The position numbers were made by a program, and so were the translations under genes. A DNA stretch of 37,242 nucleotides from contig JAADJA010000083.1 in assembly GCA_013151015.1 (NCBI GenBank), positions 1 through 37,242 of the forward strand. The letters are read 5' to 3'. The DNA comes from Chlorobiota bacterium. Lineage in GTDB: Bacteria > Bacteroidota > Bacteroidia > Bacteroidales > JAADJA01. This document shows positions 7,805-15,252 of the stretch, piece by piece. The notes beneath the pieces were generated by a model that worked only from the letters and a program-made list of their open reading frames with translations, had not been told where the DNA came from and ran no database searches. Each line of letters opens with the position of its first letter. Position 1 is the first letter of the stretch.

Positions 7805-7834
7805 CTAAAGGGGAGATGTCCGCAGGACAGAGGG
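7701..7834. repeat. DUF559-associated hairpin repeat, copy C (134 bp), overlaps the aroE 3' end
   Basis: Left arm CCTCCTAAATCTCC...TATGGGGAGACTGTTTG, middle TTTCATAAGATGCTTTTTCTG, right arm CTCCCCTAAAGGGGAGATGTCCGCAGGACAGAGGG. It is more diverged on the left than copies A and B, and nearly identical to copy A on the right. The last 30 bases (7805-7834) are translated on the minus strand as the end of AroE. Confidence 0.8.
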
Positions 7835-8575
7835 ATCCCAAATCCCATACGCCCTGTCAGCCTGCAAATGCAACATTTCCAATCCATTTTTTATTGTTGC
7901 CCCTTTTTCTTTTCCTTTTTTCAGGAACAGGCTTTCGACAGGATTGTAAGTTAAATCAAAAAGAAGGTGTTTTTCTGATAGGAATTGGTAGGGTATGTCA
8001 GGAGCGGAATCAATATCAGGGAACATACCCAAAGGAGTGGTGTTGATAATAAGTGTGTGTTCATCCAAAATCCCTTGGTGTAAAATGGAATATCGGATAT
8101 GTTTGCAGCCAGTGGGTTTCCGGGTGACAAAAAGGTATTCGATGCTTAGTTTGTCCAAAGTAAAAGCAACTGCTTTTGCCGCTCCGCCTGTACCAAGGAT
8201 CAGGGCCTTTTTATGATGGGGTTTCAAAATAGGTTTTAAGGAATTCTCAAATCCGAAGGTGTCGGTATTGAATCCGGAAAGATAGGGTTTGTTGTTTTTT
8301 CGTGAAATCTTGATGCAGTTTACAGCCCCTATATTTTTAGCATCTTTATCGATCTCATCCAGATAATTCAGGATAATTTCTTTATGGGGAATGGTAATAC
8401 TCAGCCCAAGTAGATTCGGATGTTTTGCGATAAAGTCCCTGATCCCCAAAATATTTTCCATTTCAAAAATACGGAATTCGGAATTGGGAATATTTTCGCC
8501 AAGGAATTTATCATCAAAATATTTTTTTGAAAAAGAATGGGACAATGGGAAACCGATAATTCCAAAGGTTCTCAT
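7805..8575 (-). CDS. aroE: Shikimate dehydrogenase
   Basis: 256 residues, NADPH-dependent reduction of 3-dehydroshikimate in aromatic amino acid synthesis, cytoplasmic. Visible: substrate-binding PLSHSFS (Ser12, Ser14), catalytic Lys65 in TIPHKE, Asn86 in GAVNC, Asp105 in GFNTDT, the nucleotide loop GTGGAAKA (128-135) and the C-terminal GLEMLHLQAD. Family members usually end soon after the segment that here reads AYGIW. The last nine residues, PSVLRTSPL, and the TAG stop are encoded by repeat copy C, so an inserted repeat has replaced the native end. The gene overlaps the stop of the upstream PopT gene by 4 bp (ATGA), so the two are co-transcribed. Confidence 0.95.
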   Translation of the reverse strand: MRTFGIIGFPLSHSFSKKYFDDKFLGENIPNSEFRIFEMENILGIRDFIAKHPNLLGLSITIPHKEIILNYLDEIDKDAKNIGAVNCIKISRKNNKPYLSGFNTDTFGFENSLKPILKPHHKKALILGTGGAAKAVAFTLDKLSIEYLFVTRKPTGCKHIRYSILHQGILDEHTLIINTTPLGMFPDIDSAPDIPYQFLSEKHLLFDLTYNPVESLFLKKGKEKGATIKNGLEMLHLQADRAYGIWDPSVLRTSPL

Positions 8576-9492
8576 TTTTCGGCTGCTGTTTTTTCAATTA
8601 ACCAAATGGAAACAATCCCGGTTATTGCAAAAAGGATGGCTAAGAGTACTGTGGTGTCAAAAGCCTCGGGAAGGGTTTTTTGATAATGTTCAACAATTTT
8701 TTTACCATGTTTTAAGATAGGTACACCAAGGTTATCAGTAAGGAAAACCGGTTCTTGCCAGGGCCATAATACACTCAGTGAACCCAGGATAAACCCGGTC
8801 AAAAGGGAAATTGTTTGGTTTCTGTATTTTTTAAAGACCCAGGACAGTATATGGGAAAATACTATTAGCCCTCCGGCTGCCCCAATCCCTACCGGGATCA
8901 GGATCCCAAGGTTGCGGTCGTTCACGGCATCTATCATGACCAACTGATAATTTCCCATCAGGATAAGGACAAAAGAGCCTGAAAGCCCGGGGAGTATCAT
9001 GCTGCAAATGGCGACCACACCACAAAGCACAAGATAAATTGTGCTACTGTTTTCCGATGCCGGGTTGAGGATGGAAATCAGGATTGCGAAAATGACACCG
9101 ATAATAAAAGTCGTGATTACTGCTGGATTCCATTTTTCAACGGTTTTCCCCACAAAATAGACCGAGGCCAACACCAGCCCAAAAAAGAAAGACCAAATAT
9201 AAACCGGGTAATTGGTAAAAAGGAAATCGAAAAGTTTTGCAAGGGAAATGATCGCAATGGCAATCCCACCAAAAACAGAAAGCAGGAAATAAAGGTCGAT
9301 ATGTTTGGCGAAATCCTTTAGTTTAAAGGAGAACAATAATTTTACGGCAGTAATGTCAAATGATTTGATGGCATTTATCAAACGCTCAAAAATTCCTGTG
9401 ATAAGTGCGAGCGTACCGCCCGAAACACCGGGGATAACGTTGGCCGCGCCCATGGCAATCCCTTTCAGCACAAGCGTAAAATATTCCTTCAT
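8572..9492 (-). CDS. popT: DUF368 polyprenyl-phosphate transporter (PopT family)
   Basis: 306 residues with about eight to ten hydrophobic helices, predicted inner membrane. It begins MKEYFTLVLKGIAMGAANVIPGVSGGTLALITGI, the hallmark of DUF368, and repeats a related LPGLSGSFVLILMGNY motif in the second half, suggesting an internal duplication. DUF368 proteins were shown to take part in recycling undecaprenyl phosphate across the membrane. Its start directly abuts the stop of the TPR gene and its stop overlaps the aroE start, so the three form an operon. Placement opposite glmM fits a cell-wall precursor theme. Confidence 0.88.
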   Translation of the reverse strand: MKEYFTLVLKGIAMGAANVIPGVSGGTLALITGIFERLINAIKSFDITAVKLLFSFKLKDFAKHIDLYFLLSVFGGIAIAIISLAKLFDFLFTNYPVYIWSFFFGLVLASVYFVGKTVEKWNPAVITTFIIGVIFAILISILNPASENSSTIYLVLCGVVAICSMILPGLSGSFVLILMGNYQLVMIDAVNDRNLGILIPVGIGAAGGLIVFSHILSWVFKKYRNQTISLLTGFILGSLSVLWPWQEPVFLTDNLGVPILKHGKKIVEHYQKTLPEAFDTTVLLAILFAITGIVSIWLIEKTAAEK

Positions 9493-10899
9493 TTATTGCC
9501 TGTTTTTATAAAGTTCGATGATGCGCAGAAGATTATCGTCATCCTGCAATGATTCATCATATTCAAATAATTCTTTGTATGCGCTATAATCCATGATCAG
9601 CGCATCTTCCAAAATGGCGTAGGCTTCATTGAATTGGTGGATTTTCCTGAGGTAAACGAACTTTCGGTAAAACAGGTCGGCATTATCGGGTTGTTCTTTT
9701 ATGCCCTCGTTAATACAATCAAGTGCATTTGTCATATCGAAATCAAAAGCATAGACATGGGAAAGGTCGAGCCAGATATCTTCGTTTTTTGGTTCCAGTT
9801 CGGCCACTTTCCGAAAGGACCCGATTGCTTCATCAAAAAGCTCTTCCTTAAACTGGATGTCGCCCAGCATATAATAAAATTCGGCATTCACAGGCTCAAT
9901 GGTGATGGCTTTTTGCATGAAGCTCATGGCCATTTCATGTTTTTCCATTTCATCGAAAATAATCCCCATTCCCACCCAGGCATCGGAAAGCAAAGGATCT
10001 ATTTCGGCGGCCTTTTGATAGTGCTGGATGGCCTGTTCCTTGTTTTCAAGTTTTTCATAACATTCGCCAATATAGAAATAGGTCATGGCTTCCGGCTCTT
10101 CAAATTCAAAGGTTTCGTGGTAGCTTTCGATGGCTTCTTCATAACGTCCAAGGTTTGCGAGTGAATTGGCTTTGTTGAACAGGGCAGAAGAAAAAGAAAC
10201 ATCTATTGCGAGGGCATATTCATAGGCGTCAATGGCTTTTTCGTACAATTCACTGTTGTTGAACGCGATTCCAAGGTTGAACCAAGCCGCTTTTGAATAG
10301 GGGTTTTTGTCAAGGAAATCAGTAAAGAAACGGATGCTCTTTTCGGTTTGGTTCGATATTTCGAAACAGAATGAAAGTTCGTAAACAACTGCTTCGTTTT
10401 CGGGGTTTTGTGCCAATGCCTTTTCCAAAAACTCAATGGCAAGGTTGTATTTCCCCATGTTTTCATATTCAAAAGCGATATTGGTATAAACCTCCTCCAG
10501 GTCATCCGCCTCTTTTATTGCTTTATTATACTCTTCAATGGCCTTGTCGTATTTTTTCATTTGGCTATAGATGGAAGCCTTGGTCATAAAGATTTCCATA
10601 TTGTCGGGTTCCATGCTTTCCACTTCCTCCAATAATTTCAGTGCTTTGTTTGCACGATTGGACAAATAGAGCAGGCGCGCTTTTCGCAATAAGAAGGAAG
10701 TGTTATGTGGGTGTTGTTCCAGTGCCAGCTTGATGGCCTGTGAAGTTTTGTTAATGTGTTCCTGAATCAAGTAATGATCGATAATGAACTCAAATTCCTC
10801 CACATCAAAATAATAGCTATTGTGCGATTTGACCATTTGATCGAACCGGCTGACCAATGCCTTTATTTTTTCTTCATTTTGTTCAAAGTAATTGTCCAT
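9493..10899 (-). CDS. Tetratricopeptide repeat protein
   Basis: 468 residues from ATG 10899 (MDNYFEQNEEKIKALV). A longer open frame up to 11055 would overlap the glmM leader and has no coding character, so I reject it. There is no signal peptide, and about ten TPR units follow each other from residue 80 to 440 (e.g. EIFMTKASIYSQMKKYDKAI, AWFNLGIAFNNSELYEKAI, AWVGMGIIFDEMEKHEMAM). It is probably a cytoplasmic scaffold. A TPR protein upstream of DUF368 and aroE is a recurring Bacteroidota arrangement as I recall it. The partner is unknown. It is the first gene of the TPR-popT-aroE operon. Confidence 0.88.
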   Translation of the reverse strand: MDNYFEQNEEKIKALVSRFDQMVKSHNSYYFDVEEFEFIIDHYLIQEHINKTSQAIKLALEQHPHNTSFLLRKARLLYLSNRANKALKLLEEVESMEPDNMEIFMTKASIYSQMKKYDKAIEEYNKAIKEADDLEEVYTNIAFEYENMGKYNLAIEFLEKALAQNPENEAVVYELSFCFEISNQTEKSIRFFTDFLDKNPYSKAAWFNLGIAFNNSELYEKAIDAYEYALAIDVSFSSALFNKANSLANLGRYEEAIESYHETFEFEEPEAMTYFYIGECYEKLENKEQAIQHYQKAAEIDPLLSDAWVGMGIIFDEMEKHEMAMSFMQKAITIEPVNAEFYYMLGDIQFKEELFDEAIGSFRKVAELEPKNEDIWLDLSHVYAFDFDMTNALDCINEGIKEQPDNADLFYRKFVYLRKIHQFNEAYAILEDALIMDYSAYKELFEYDESLQDDDNLLRIIELYKNRQ

Positions 10900-10919
10900 G
10901 CAGTATCTGATAATTTCTG

Positions 10920-10927
10920 CAAAACTA
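10920..10927 (-). promoter_or_regulatory. Possible -7 box of the TPR-popT-aroE operon
   Basis: On the minus strand this reads TAGTTTTG, a full match to TAnnTTTG, 20 bp upstream of the ATG at 10899. No convincing -33 TTTG is seen at the usual distance, so confidence is low. Confidence 0.25.
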
Positions 10928-11009
10928 ATAAAACTATACCGATTGATTGTTAGAATTGATAACTTTTTAAAATTCCCCTGTCCGTTTTTATCCATTAAGA
11001 AAAAAGTTT

Positions 11010-11037
11010 TTGAATGTCGCAAAAAAATATACATTTG
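11010..11037 (+). promoter_or_regulatory. Bacteroidota-type promoter for glmM
   Basis: TACATTTG at 11030-11037 fits TAnnTTTG exactly, with TTG at 11010-11012 about 17 bp upstream. Transcription would start near 11044, giving a short leader before ATG 11062. This also argues against translation from the upstream codon at 11014. Confidence 0.45.
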
Positions 11038-11061
11038 CCGCCGAATAAAAAACATGATACG

Positions 11062-12453
11062 ATGACCTTAATAAAATCAATTTCAGGGATAAGGGGAACT
11101 ATTGGTGGAAAACCGGGCGAGGGCCTGAGTCCGTTGGATGTATTGAAATTCACGGCCTCCTTTGCAACTTTCATTAAAAACAGTACCGGGAAACAACGGA
11201 TTAAAATGATCGTGGGACGTGATGCACGTGTTTCGGGCGAAATGGTGAACCATGTTGTTTGCGGTACTTTGATGGGAATGGGCGCCGATGTGGTTGATGG
11301 TGGTTTGTCAACTACACCAACTATTGAAATGGCCGTGATAGAAGAAAAAGCCGATGGCGGGATAATCCTTACGGCAAGCCATAACCCCGAACAATGGAAC
11401 GCCCTGAAACTGCTCAATGGAAGAGGTGAGTTCATTTCAGCTAAAGAAGGTGCATCCGTTTTGAAAATGGCCGATGAAGAAAGCTTTGACTTTTCAACTA
11501 TTAAAGAACTTGGAAATTATCGGCAGAATGATGGGTTTATCGATATGCACATTCAAAAAATCCTGGAGTTGCCTTTGGTGGATGTGAAGGCCATAAAAAA
11601 AGCAAGTTTCAGTGTGGCCATTGATTGTGTGAATTCCACGGGGGGGATTGCCCTTCCGCCTTTGCTCAAAGCCCTTGGAGTGAAGAAAACCCACGAGCTG
11701 TATTGCGAACCCAATGGCAAATTTCCGCATAACCCGGAGCCATTGCCCGAAAACCTAAGCGAGATTTCACAGTTGGTGCAGAAATCAAATGTCGATATGG
11801 GATTTGTGGTTGACCCGGATGTTGACCGATTGGCAATAGTCACCGATGAAGGGGAAATGTTCGGGGAAGAATACACATTGGTTGCCGTTGCCGATTATGT
11901 TTTGCAGAACGATAAAGGGAACACGGTTTCCAATATGTCATCAACGAGGGCTTTGCGGGATGTGACCAATAAATACGGGGCCAGCTATTCCGCTTCTGCT
12001 GTTGGCGAGGTAAACGTGGTGGTGAAGATGAAGGAAACCAATGCCGTTATCGGTGGTGAAGGGAACGGGGGCGTAATTTATCCGGCCTTGCATTATGGAC
12101 GTGATTCGCTTGTTGGGATTGCCTTGTTTTTGACACATTTGGCAAAATCGGGGAATACATGTTCCGCATTAAGGGCAACTTATCCCGATTACTTTATTTC
12201 CAAAAACAAGATTGAACTGTCACCGGAAATGGACGTGGACGATATTTTGAAAAAGATGGCCGAAAAATATAAGGCGCATAAGCCAAATACCATTGATGGG
12301 GTGAAAATTGATTTTGAGAATGAATGGGTGCATTTACGGAAATCCAATACCGAGCCCATTATCCGGATTTATGCCGAAAGCAATTCGGAAACGACTGCCG
12401 AACACCTTGCTCAAAAAATCATCGAGGATATCCGGGATATTGTCCGGGGTTAA
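11062..12453 (+). CDS. glmM: Phosphoglucosamine mutase
   Basis: 463 residues, converts glucosamine-6-phosphate to glucosamine-1-phosphate for UDP-GlcNAc synthesis; cytoplasmic, Mg-dependent. Visible: active-site serine Ser106 in TASHNP, metal loop DPDVDR (251-256), sugar loop EGNGGVI, and phosphate-binding RKSNTEPIIRIYAES near the end. I chose ATG 11062 (MTLIKSISGIRGTIGG), because homologues start here and a promoter box lies at 11030-11037; a start at 11014 would add 16 non-conserved residues. The family also includes phosphomannomutases, so the sugar specificity is by resemblance. Divergent from the TPR-popT-aroE operon. Confidence 0.9.
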   Translation: MTLIKSISGIRGTIGGKPGEGLSPLDVLKFTASFATFIKNSTGKQRIKMIVGRDARVSGEMVNHVVCGTLMGMGADVVDGGLSTTPTIEMAVIEEKADGGIILTASHNPEQWNALKLLNGRGEFISAKEGASVLKMADEESFDFSTIKELGNYRQNDGFIDMHIQKILELPLVDVKAIKKASFSVAIDCVNSTGGIALPPLLKALGVKKTHELYCEPNGKFPHNPEPLPENLSEISQLVQKSNVDMGFVVDPDVDRLAIVTDEGEMFGEEYTLVAVADYVLQNDKGNTVSNMSSTRALRDVTNKYGASYSASAVGEVNVVVKMKETNAVIGGEGNGGVIYPALHYGRDSLVGIALFLTHLAKSGNTCSALRATYPDYFISKNKIELSPEMDVDDILKKMAEKYKAHKPNTIDGVKIDFENEWVHLRKSNTEPIIRIYAESNSETTAEHLAQKIIEDIRDIVRG

Positions 12454-12476
12454 CATGAAATATAGGCAAGTTGCAA

Positions 12477-12523
12477 AACCTTTTGGGTCGAAGAGGGCAT
12501 GAGCGGTGGTGACCCGGAAGGTT
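12477..12523. other. Long imperfect hairpin after glmM
   Basis: AACCTTTTGGGTC (12477-12489) can pair with GACCCGGAAGGTT (12511-12523) over 13 bp including two G-U pairs, enclosing a 21-base loop. The G-U pairs work only if the + strand is the RNA. It lies 23 bp after the glmM stop and is followed by an A-rich tract rather than a T run. It could be a processing or stabilising 3' end, or part of a dispersed repeat. Confidence 0.4.
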
Positions 12524-12733
12524 GAATAAAAAAAGAAAATAAGAAGGCAATACTCATACAGCAAGCGCCCATGCTTGCGGTTAAAATAGATGTTGCCCTT
12601 GCGCTGGCTCTTCCAGGTCTTGTAGACGATGGAAGGTCTTGTCAAACCTTGCTTGTTAACAAGTTTTAAATGCCTTGCTTTTTGACCAAAGGGATTCTTT
12701 CCTATTTTTACTGAAAATTCTGAATCATTGCAT

Positions 12734-12961
12734 ATGGCTGTTTCTTCCCGAAAAAAGCGCAAAAGGAAAATCAAATACCGGACGGTTACCATCAAGTTGT
12801 CGGACAAACAAAAAAAATCGTTGGTGAATTATTGCAAAGCCCGAAAAACGACCCCCAATAAATTAATCAAGAAATCCATCAAGCGCTTCACCACCGGATT
12901 TGATAAGAAAGTCCCGAAGGAGTTTTTTACAACAGAGAATCAGTTGGATTTGTTTGAGTGA
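12734..12961 (+). CDS. Small basic protein, possible ribbon-helix-helix fold
   Basis: 75 residues from ATG 12734 (MAVSSRKKRKRKIKYRTVTI); a TTG two codons earlier is less likely. A very basic N-terminus is followed by YRTVTIKLSDKQKKSLVNYC, then KARKTTPNKLIKKSIKRF and a tail ending ENQLDLFE. A short strand (TVTIKL) followed by two helices is the layout of ribbon-helix-helix DNA-binding proteins, but I cannot confirm this. It converges on recR with only 3 bp between the stop codons. Confidence 0.6.
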   Translation: MAVSSRKKRKRKIKYRTVTIKLSDKQKKSLVNYCKARKTTPNKLIKKSIKRFTTGFDKKVPKEFFTTENQLDLFE

Positions 12962-12964
12962 AAA

Positions 12965-13579
12965 TCAGAGGGTTGATTCAAAAGGCGTACGGTTAATAAT
13001 TGATCTTCCAAGTGTGATTTCATCCGCATATTCCAGTTCGTCGCCAACGGAAATACCACGGGCGATTGTTGTGATCTTGATTTCCTTGTCCTTGAGTTTT
13101 TTGTAAATATAAAAATTGGTCGTATCGCCTTCGATGGTTGTGGAAAGTGCCATCACCACCTCTTTGGCATTTCCAGCCGATACACGGTTTACGAGTGAAT
13201 CAACCGTAATGTCATTGGGGCCGATCCCTTCCATGGGCGAAATTATCCCGCCAAGGATATGATAGACCCCGTTGTATTGCCCGGTGTTTTCGATGGCCAT
13301 TACGTCCCGTACATCTTCTACAACACAGATGGTGTCTTTGTCGCGCTTTTGGTTGCCACAAATCTCACAAACTTCCGAATCGGAAATGTTGTGGCACTCC
13401 TTGCAAAATTGTATGTTCTCACGCATTTCGATGATGGCGGTTCCAAGGTTTTCAGCTATTGCTTTATCTTTTTTGAGCAGGTGGAGGGCAAGGCGCAAAG
13501 CCGTTTTTTTCCCGATACCCGGAAGGCGCGACAGTTCGCTCACGGCATTTTCGACCAGTTTGGAAGAGTATGTGTTCAT
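12965..13579 (-). CDS. recR: Recombination protein RecR
   Basis: 204 residues, normal length. The N-terminal helix-hairpin-helix ([20 protein letters not shown]) is followed by a four-cysteine zinc site ([16 protein letters not shown], within 58-75), the Toprim segment [28 protein letters not shown] with the acidic residues, and the C-terminal [19 protein letters not shown]. It acts with RecF/RecO to load RecA at single-strand gaps. A TAATTTTG box (minus strand, 13591-13584) lies 5 bp upstream of the ATG; it would give a nearly leaderless transcript, so its role is uncertain. Confidence 0.95.
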   Translation of the reverse strand: MNTYSSKLVENAVSELSRLPGIGKKTALRLALHLLKKDKAIAENLGTAIIEMRENIQFCKECHNISDSEVCEICGNQKRDKDTICVVEDVRDVMAIENTGQYNGVYHILGGIISPMEGIGPNDITVDSLVNRVSAGNAKEVVMALSTTIEGDTTNFYIYKKLKDKEIKITTIARGISVGDELEYADEITLGRSIINRTPFESTL

Positions 13580-13663
13580 GCGGCAAAATTATGGTTTTTT
13601 TTCAGGGGGATAAATAATTTATGTAGTTTTACGTTTTGAATATTATCACAAAAAACCTTACGT

Positions 13664-14392
13664 ATGTTTAAGAATATCTTGCTTTCTTTTCTGCTTTTCT
13701 CAGTCTCGGGAATCCTTGTTGGGCAAACGCATAACGATACTTTGAACCAAACGGACGATAAGGGGAGAAAACAGGGTTCGTGGATAAAATACAATGAGAA
13801 TGGGATGTTGAAATATAAAGGGCAATTTGTGGACGATGTGCCGAAGGGCGCTTTTGTGTATTACTTCCCCGATGGGATTGTCCAGGCACGTTCAGTCTTT
13901 AGTGAGAACGGGAGGTTTGCCGAAACCACTATATACCACCACAATGGGAAAGTGATGTCAAAAGGTTTCTACAAGGACAAAGTAAAAGATAGCCTGTGGG
14001 AATACTATGACAAGGACAATATTTTGTTGAAAGAGGAATTTTACAGGGACAAAAAGAACAACGGGGCTTGGAAAGTGTATTACAAAAACGGGTCTGTGGC
14101 CGAAGAGGTTCAATGGAAACAGGGGAAAAGAGACGGGCCATGGAGACAATATTTTGAAAATGGGAAAGTAAAGGTGAAAGGAAATTTTGAAAATGACGAA
14201 AAAGAGGGAGAGGTGGTTTATTATTTTGAAAATGGACGGATGAGGATAACCGGCCAATACCAAAATTCCTTGCGTATTGGTCAATGGATCTATATAAACG
14301 AAAAAGGGGATGTGACGAAGAAAGAGATTTATAAGGAAGGCAAATTGGTAGAGTCAATGGATTACTCGAAAGAAAAGGATGGCGGTAAATGA
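13664..14392 (+). CDS. Exported MORN-repeat (YwqK-like) protein
   Basis: 242 residues. An N-terminal signal peptide (MFKNILLSFLLFSVSGILVG, then QTHND) predicts export. The rest is a ladder of about eight MORN-like units of roughly 22 residues, e.g. GSWIKYNENGMLKYKGQF, DSLWEYYDKDNILLKEEFY, GAWKVYYKNGSVAEEVQW, GEVVYYFENGRMRITGQY, GQWIYINEKGDVTKKEIY. Such proteins are often labelled YwqK-family antitoxin, but in Bacteroidota they are typically exported and of unknown role, so I would not infer a toxin system. No toxin gene is adjacent. It stands alone between recR (divergent) and a small conserved gene. Confidence 0.8.
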   Translation: MFKNILLSFLLFSVSGILVGQTHNDTLNQTDDKGRKQGSWIKYNENGMLKYKGQFVDDVPKGAFVYYFPDGIVQARSVFSENGRFAETTIYHHNGKVMSKGFYKDKVKDSLWEYYDKDNILLKEEFYRDKKNNGAWKVYYKNGSVAEEVQWKQGKRDGPWRQYFENGKVKVKGNFENDEKEGEVVYYFENGRMRITGQYQNSLRIGQWIYINEKGDVTKKEIYKEGKLVESMDYSKEKDGGK

Positions 14393-14799
14393 AAAGCTCG
14401 AAAGTTGAAACATGGTGTTTACAAGGTTCTGTGTTAAAATAGTTGTATGTTTGACAATACATCGGTAAATTTTCTCGCGGAATCCCGCACATGCGGGACA
14501 AAGAACGCAACGTATTGATATACAATAATATGATAAAATACTTCTCAGGTTGCAAATATATGGCAATCAACATATTGTAATTGTTTACCGAACTATTGTT
14601 TGAGAGGTCGTGTGTCTATTAAGACTTTAAAATACCGATTTGGCACTTGACTTTTAACACCTAAATTTAGAAATTTAAACCCATAACTCATAACCTTTTA
14701 ACCCATAACCCGTAACCCGTAACCCATAACCCGTAACGCATAACCCATAACCTTCAGCCCTTGATCTTTAACTTTTTAACCCAATAAACAGACCCAAAA
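14393..14799. other. Gene-free stretch with a hairpin and a heptamer array
   Basis: 407 bp without a credible gene. It contains the hairpin TCCCGCA-CA-TGCGGGA at 14483-14498 and the heptamer array at 14678-14752 upstream of the next gene. The rest is AT-rich, and the open frames on either strand look non-coding. Confidence 0.65.
14678..14752. repeat. AACCCAT/AACCCGT heptamer tandem array
   Basis: 14700-14752 consists of seven consecutive 7-mers plus AACC: AACCCAT, AACCCGT, AACCCGT, AACCCAT, AACCCGT, AACGCAT, AACCCAT. A shorter related block (AACCCAT, AACTCAT, AACC) lies at 14678-14695. It ends 47 bp before the ATG at 14800. Copy number could vary by slippage and would change the spacing upstream of that gene, not its frame. 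Confidence 0.85.
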
Positions 14800-15042
14800 A
14801 TGAATATTCCGAAATTACTCAAAGCCCTTGAGCTTGACATTCAGGGAGATTGGGACGGAGCCCATAAAATTGTCCAGGTTCTCAATTCAAAAGCAGCTTA
14901 TCGTGTCCATGCTTATTTGCACCGCAAGGAAGGCGATCAGGGGAATGCCGCCTATTGGTACGCACGTGCCGATTCATCCATGCCTTCCAAAAGCCTGGAG
15001 GATGAAAGGGAAGAACTGAAGATGTGCATTGAAAGGTTATAG
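14800..15042 (+). CDS. Small conserved protein of unknown function
   Basis: 80 residues, no signal peptide or membrane helix. The pattern DWDGAHKIVQ....AAYRVHAYLHRKEGDQGNAAYWYARA resembles a small conserved family I recall from several phyla, with the core HAYLHRKEGD.GNA.YWY. It is probably an all-helical, TPR-like single unit; function unknown. It is followed by a good terminator at 15069-15095 and preceded by the heptamer array, so it is probably transcribed alone. Confidence 0.7.
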   Translation: MNIPKLLKALELDIQGDWDGAHKIVQVLNSKAAYRVHAYLHRKEGDQGNAAYWYARADSSMPSKSLEDEREELKMCIERL

Positions 15043-15068
15043 CAGGGATGGACCAAGCTTCCTTGCAT

Positions 15069-15095
15069 ACCTGTCGGTTCGTACAGGTTTTTTTT
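15069..15095 (+). terminator. Intrinsic terminator
   Basis: ACCTGT-CGGTTCGT-ACAGGT is followed by eight T residues (15088-15095), 27 bp after the stop of the 14800-15042 gene. Confidence 0.75.
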
Positions 15096-15252
15096 ATTTC
15101 AATCCACCAACAAAGCAAAACATATTTGTATAATACAATATTGTTTTAGTCATATTTCCAGATGATTTATATCGATCATTTTGAATATGTTTTGTATTGT
15201 TATTGACATCTGAAACAATGAGGATGAATTCCGGGATGAAAGAGCAATTTGA

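Noticed and set aside
10900-11055. N-terminal extension of the TPR protein by 52 residues
   Set aside because: The extension overlaps the glmM promoter and leader, is rich in Phe/Ile/Arg unlike the rest, and the ATG at 10899 begins the conserved part.
12334-12807. 157-codon minus-strand open frame overlapping glmM and the small basic gene
   Set aside because: Half of it is antisense to two well-supported genes, and it has no recognisable domain. The middle part is mentioned only as an unexplained segment.
13664-14392. Toxin-antitoxin system based on the YwqK-like annotation
   Set aside because: The protein has a signal peptide, and no partner toxin gene is next to it; MORN-like repeats alone do not support such a role.
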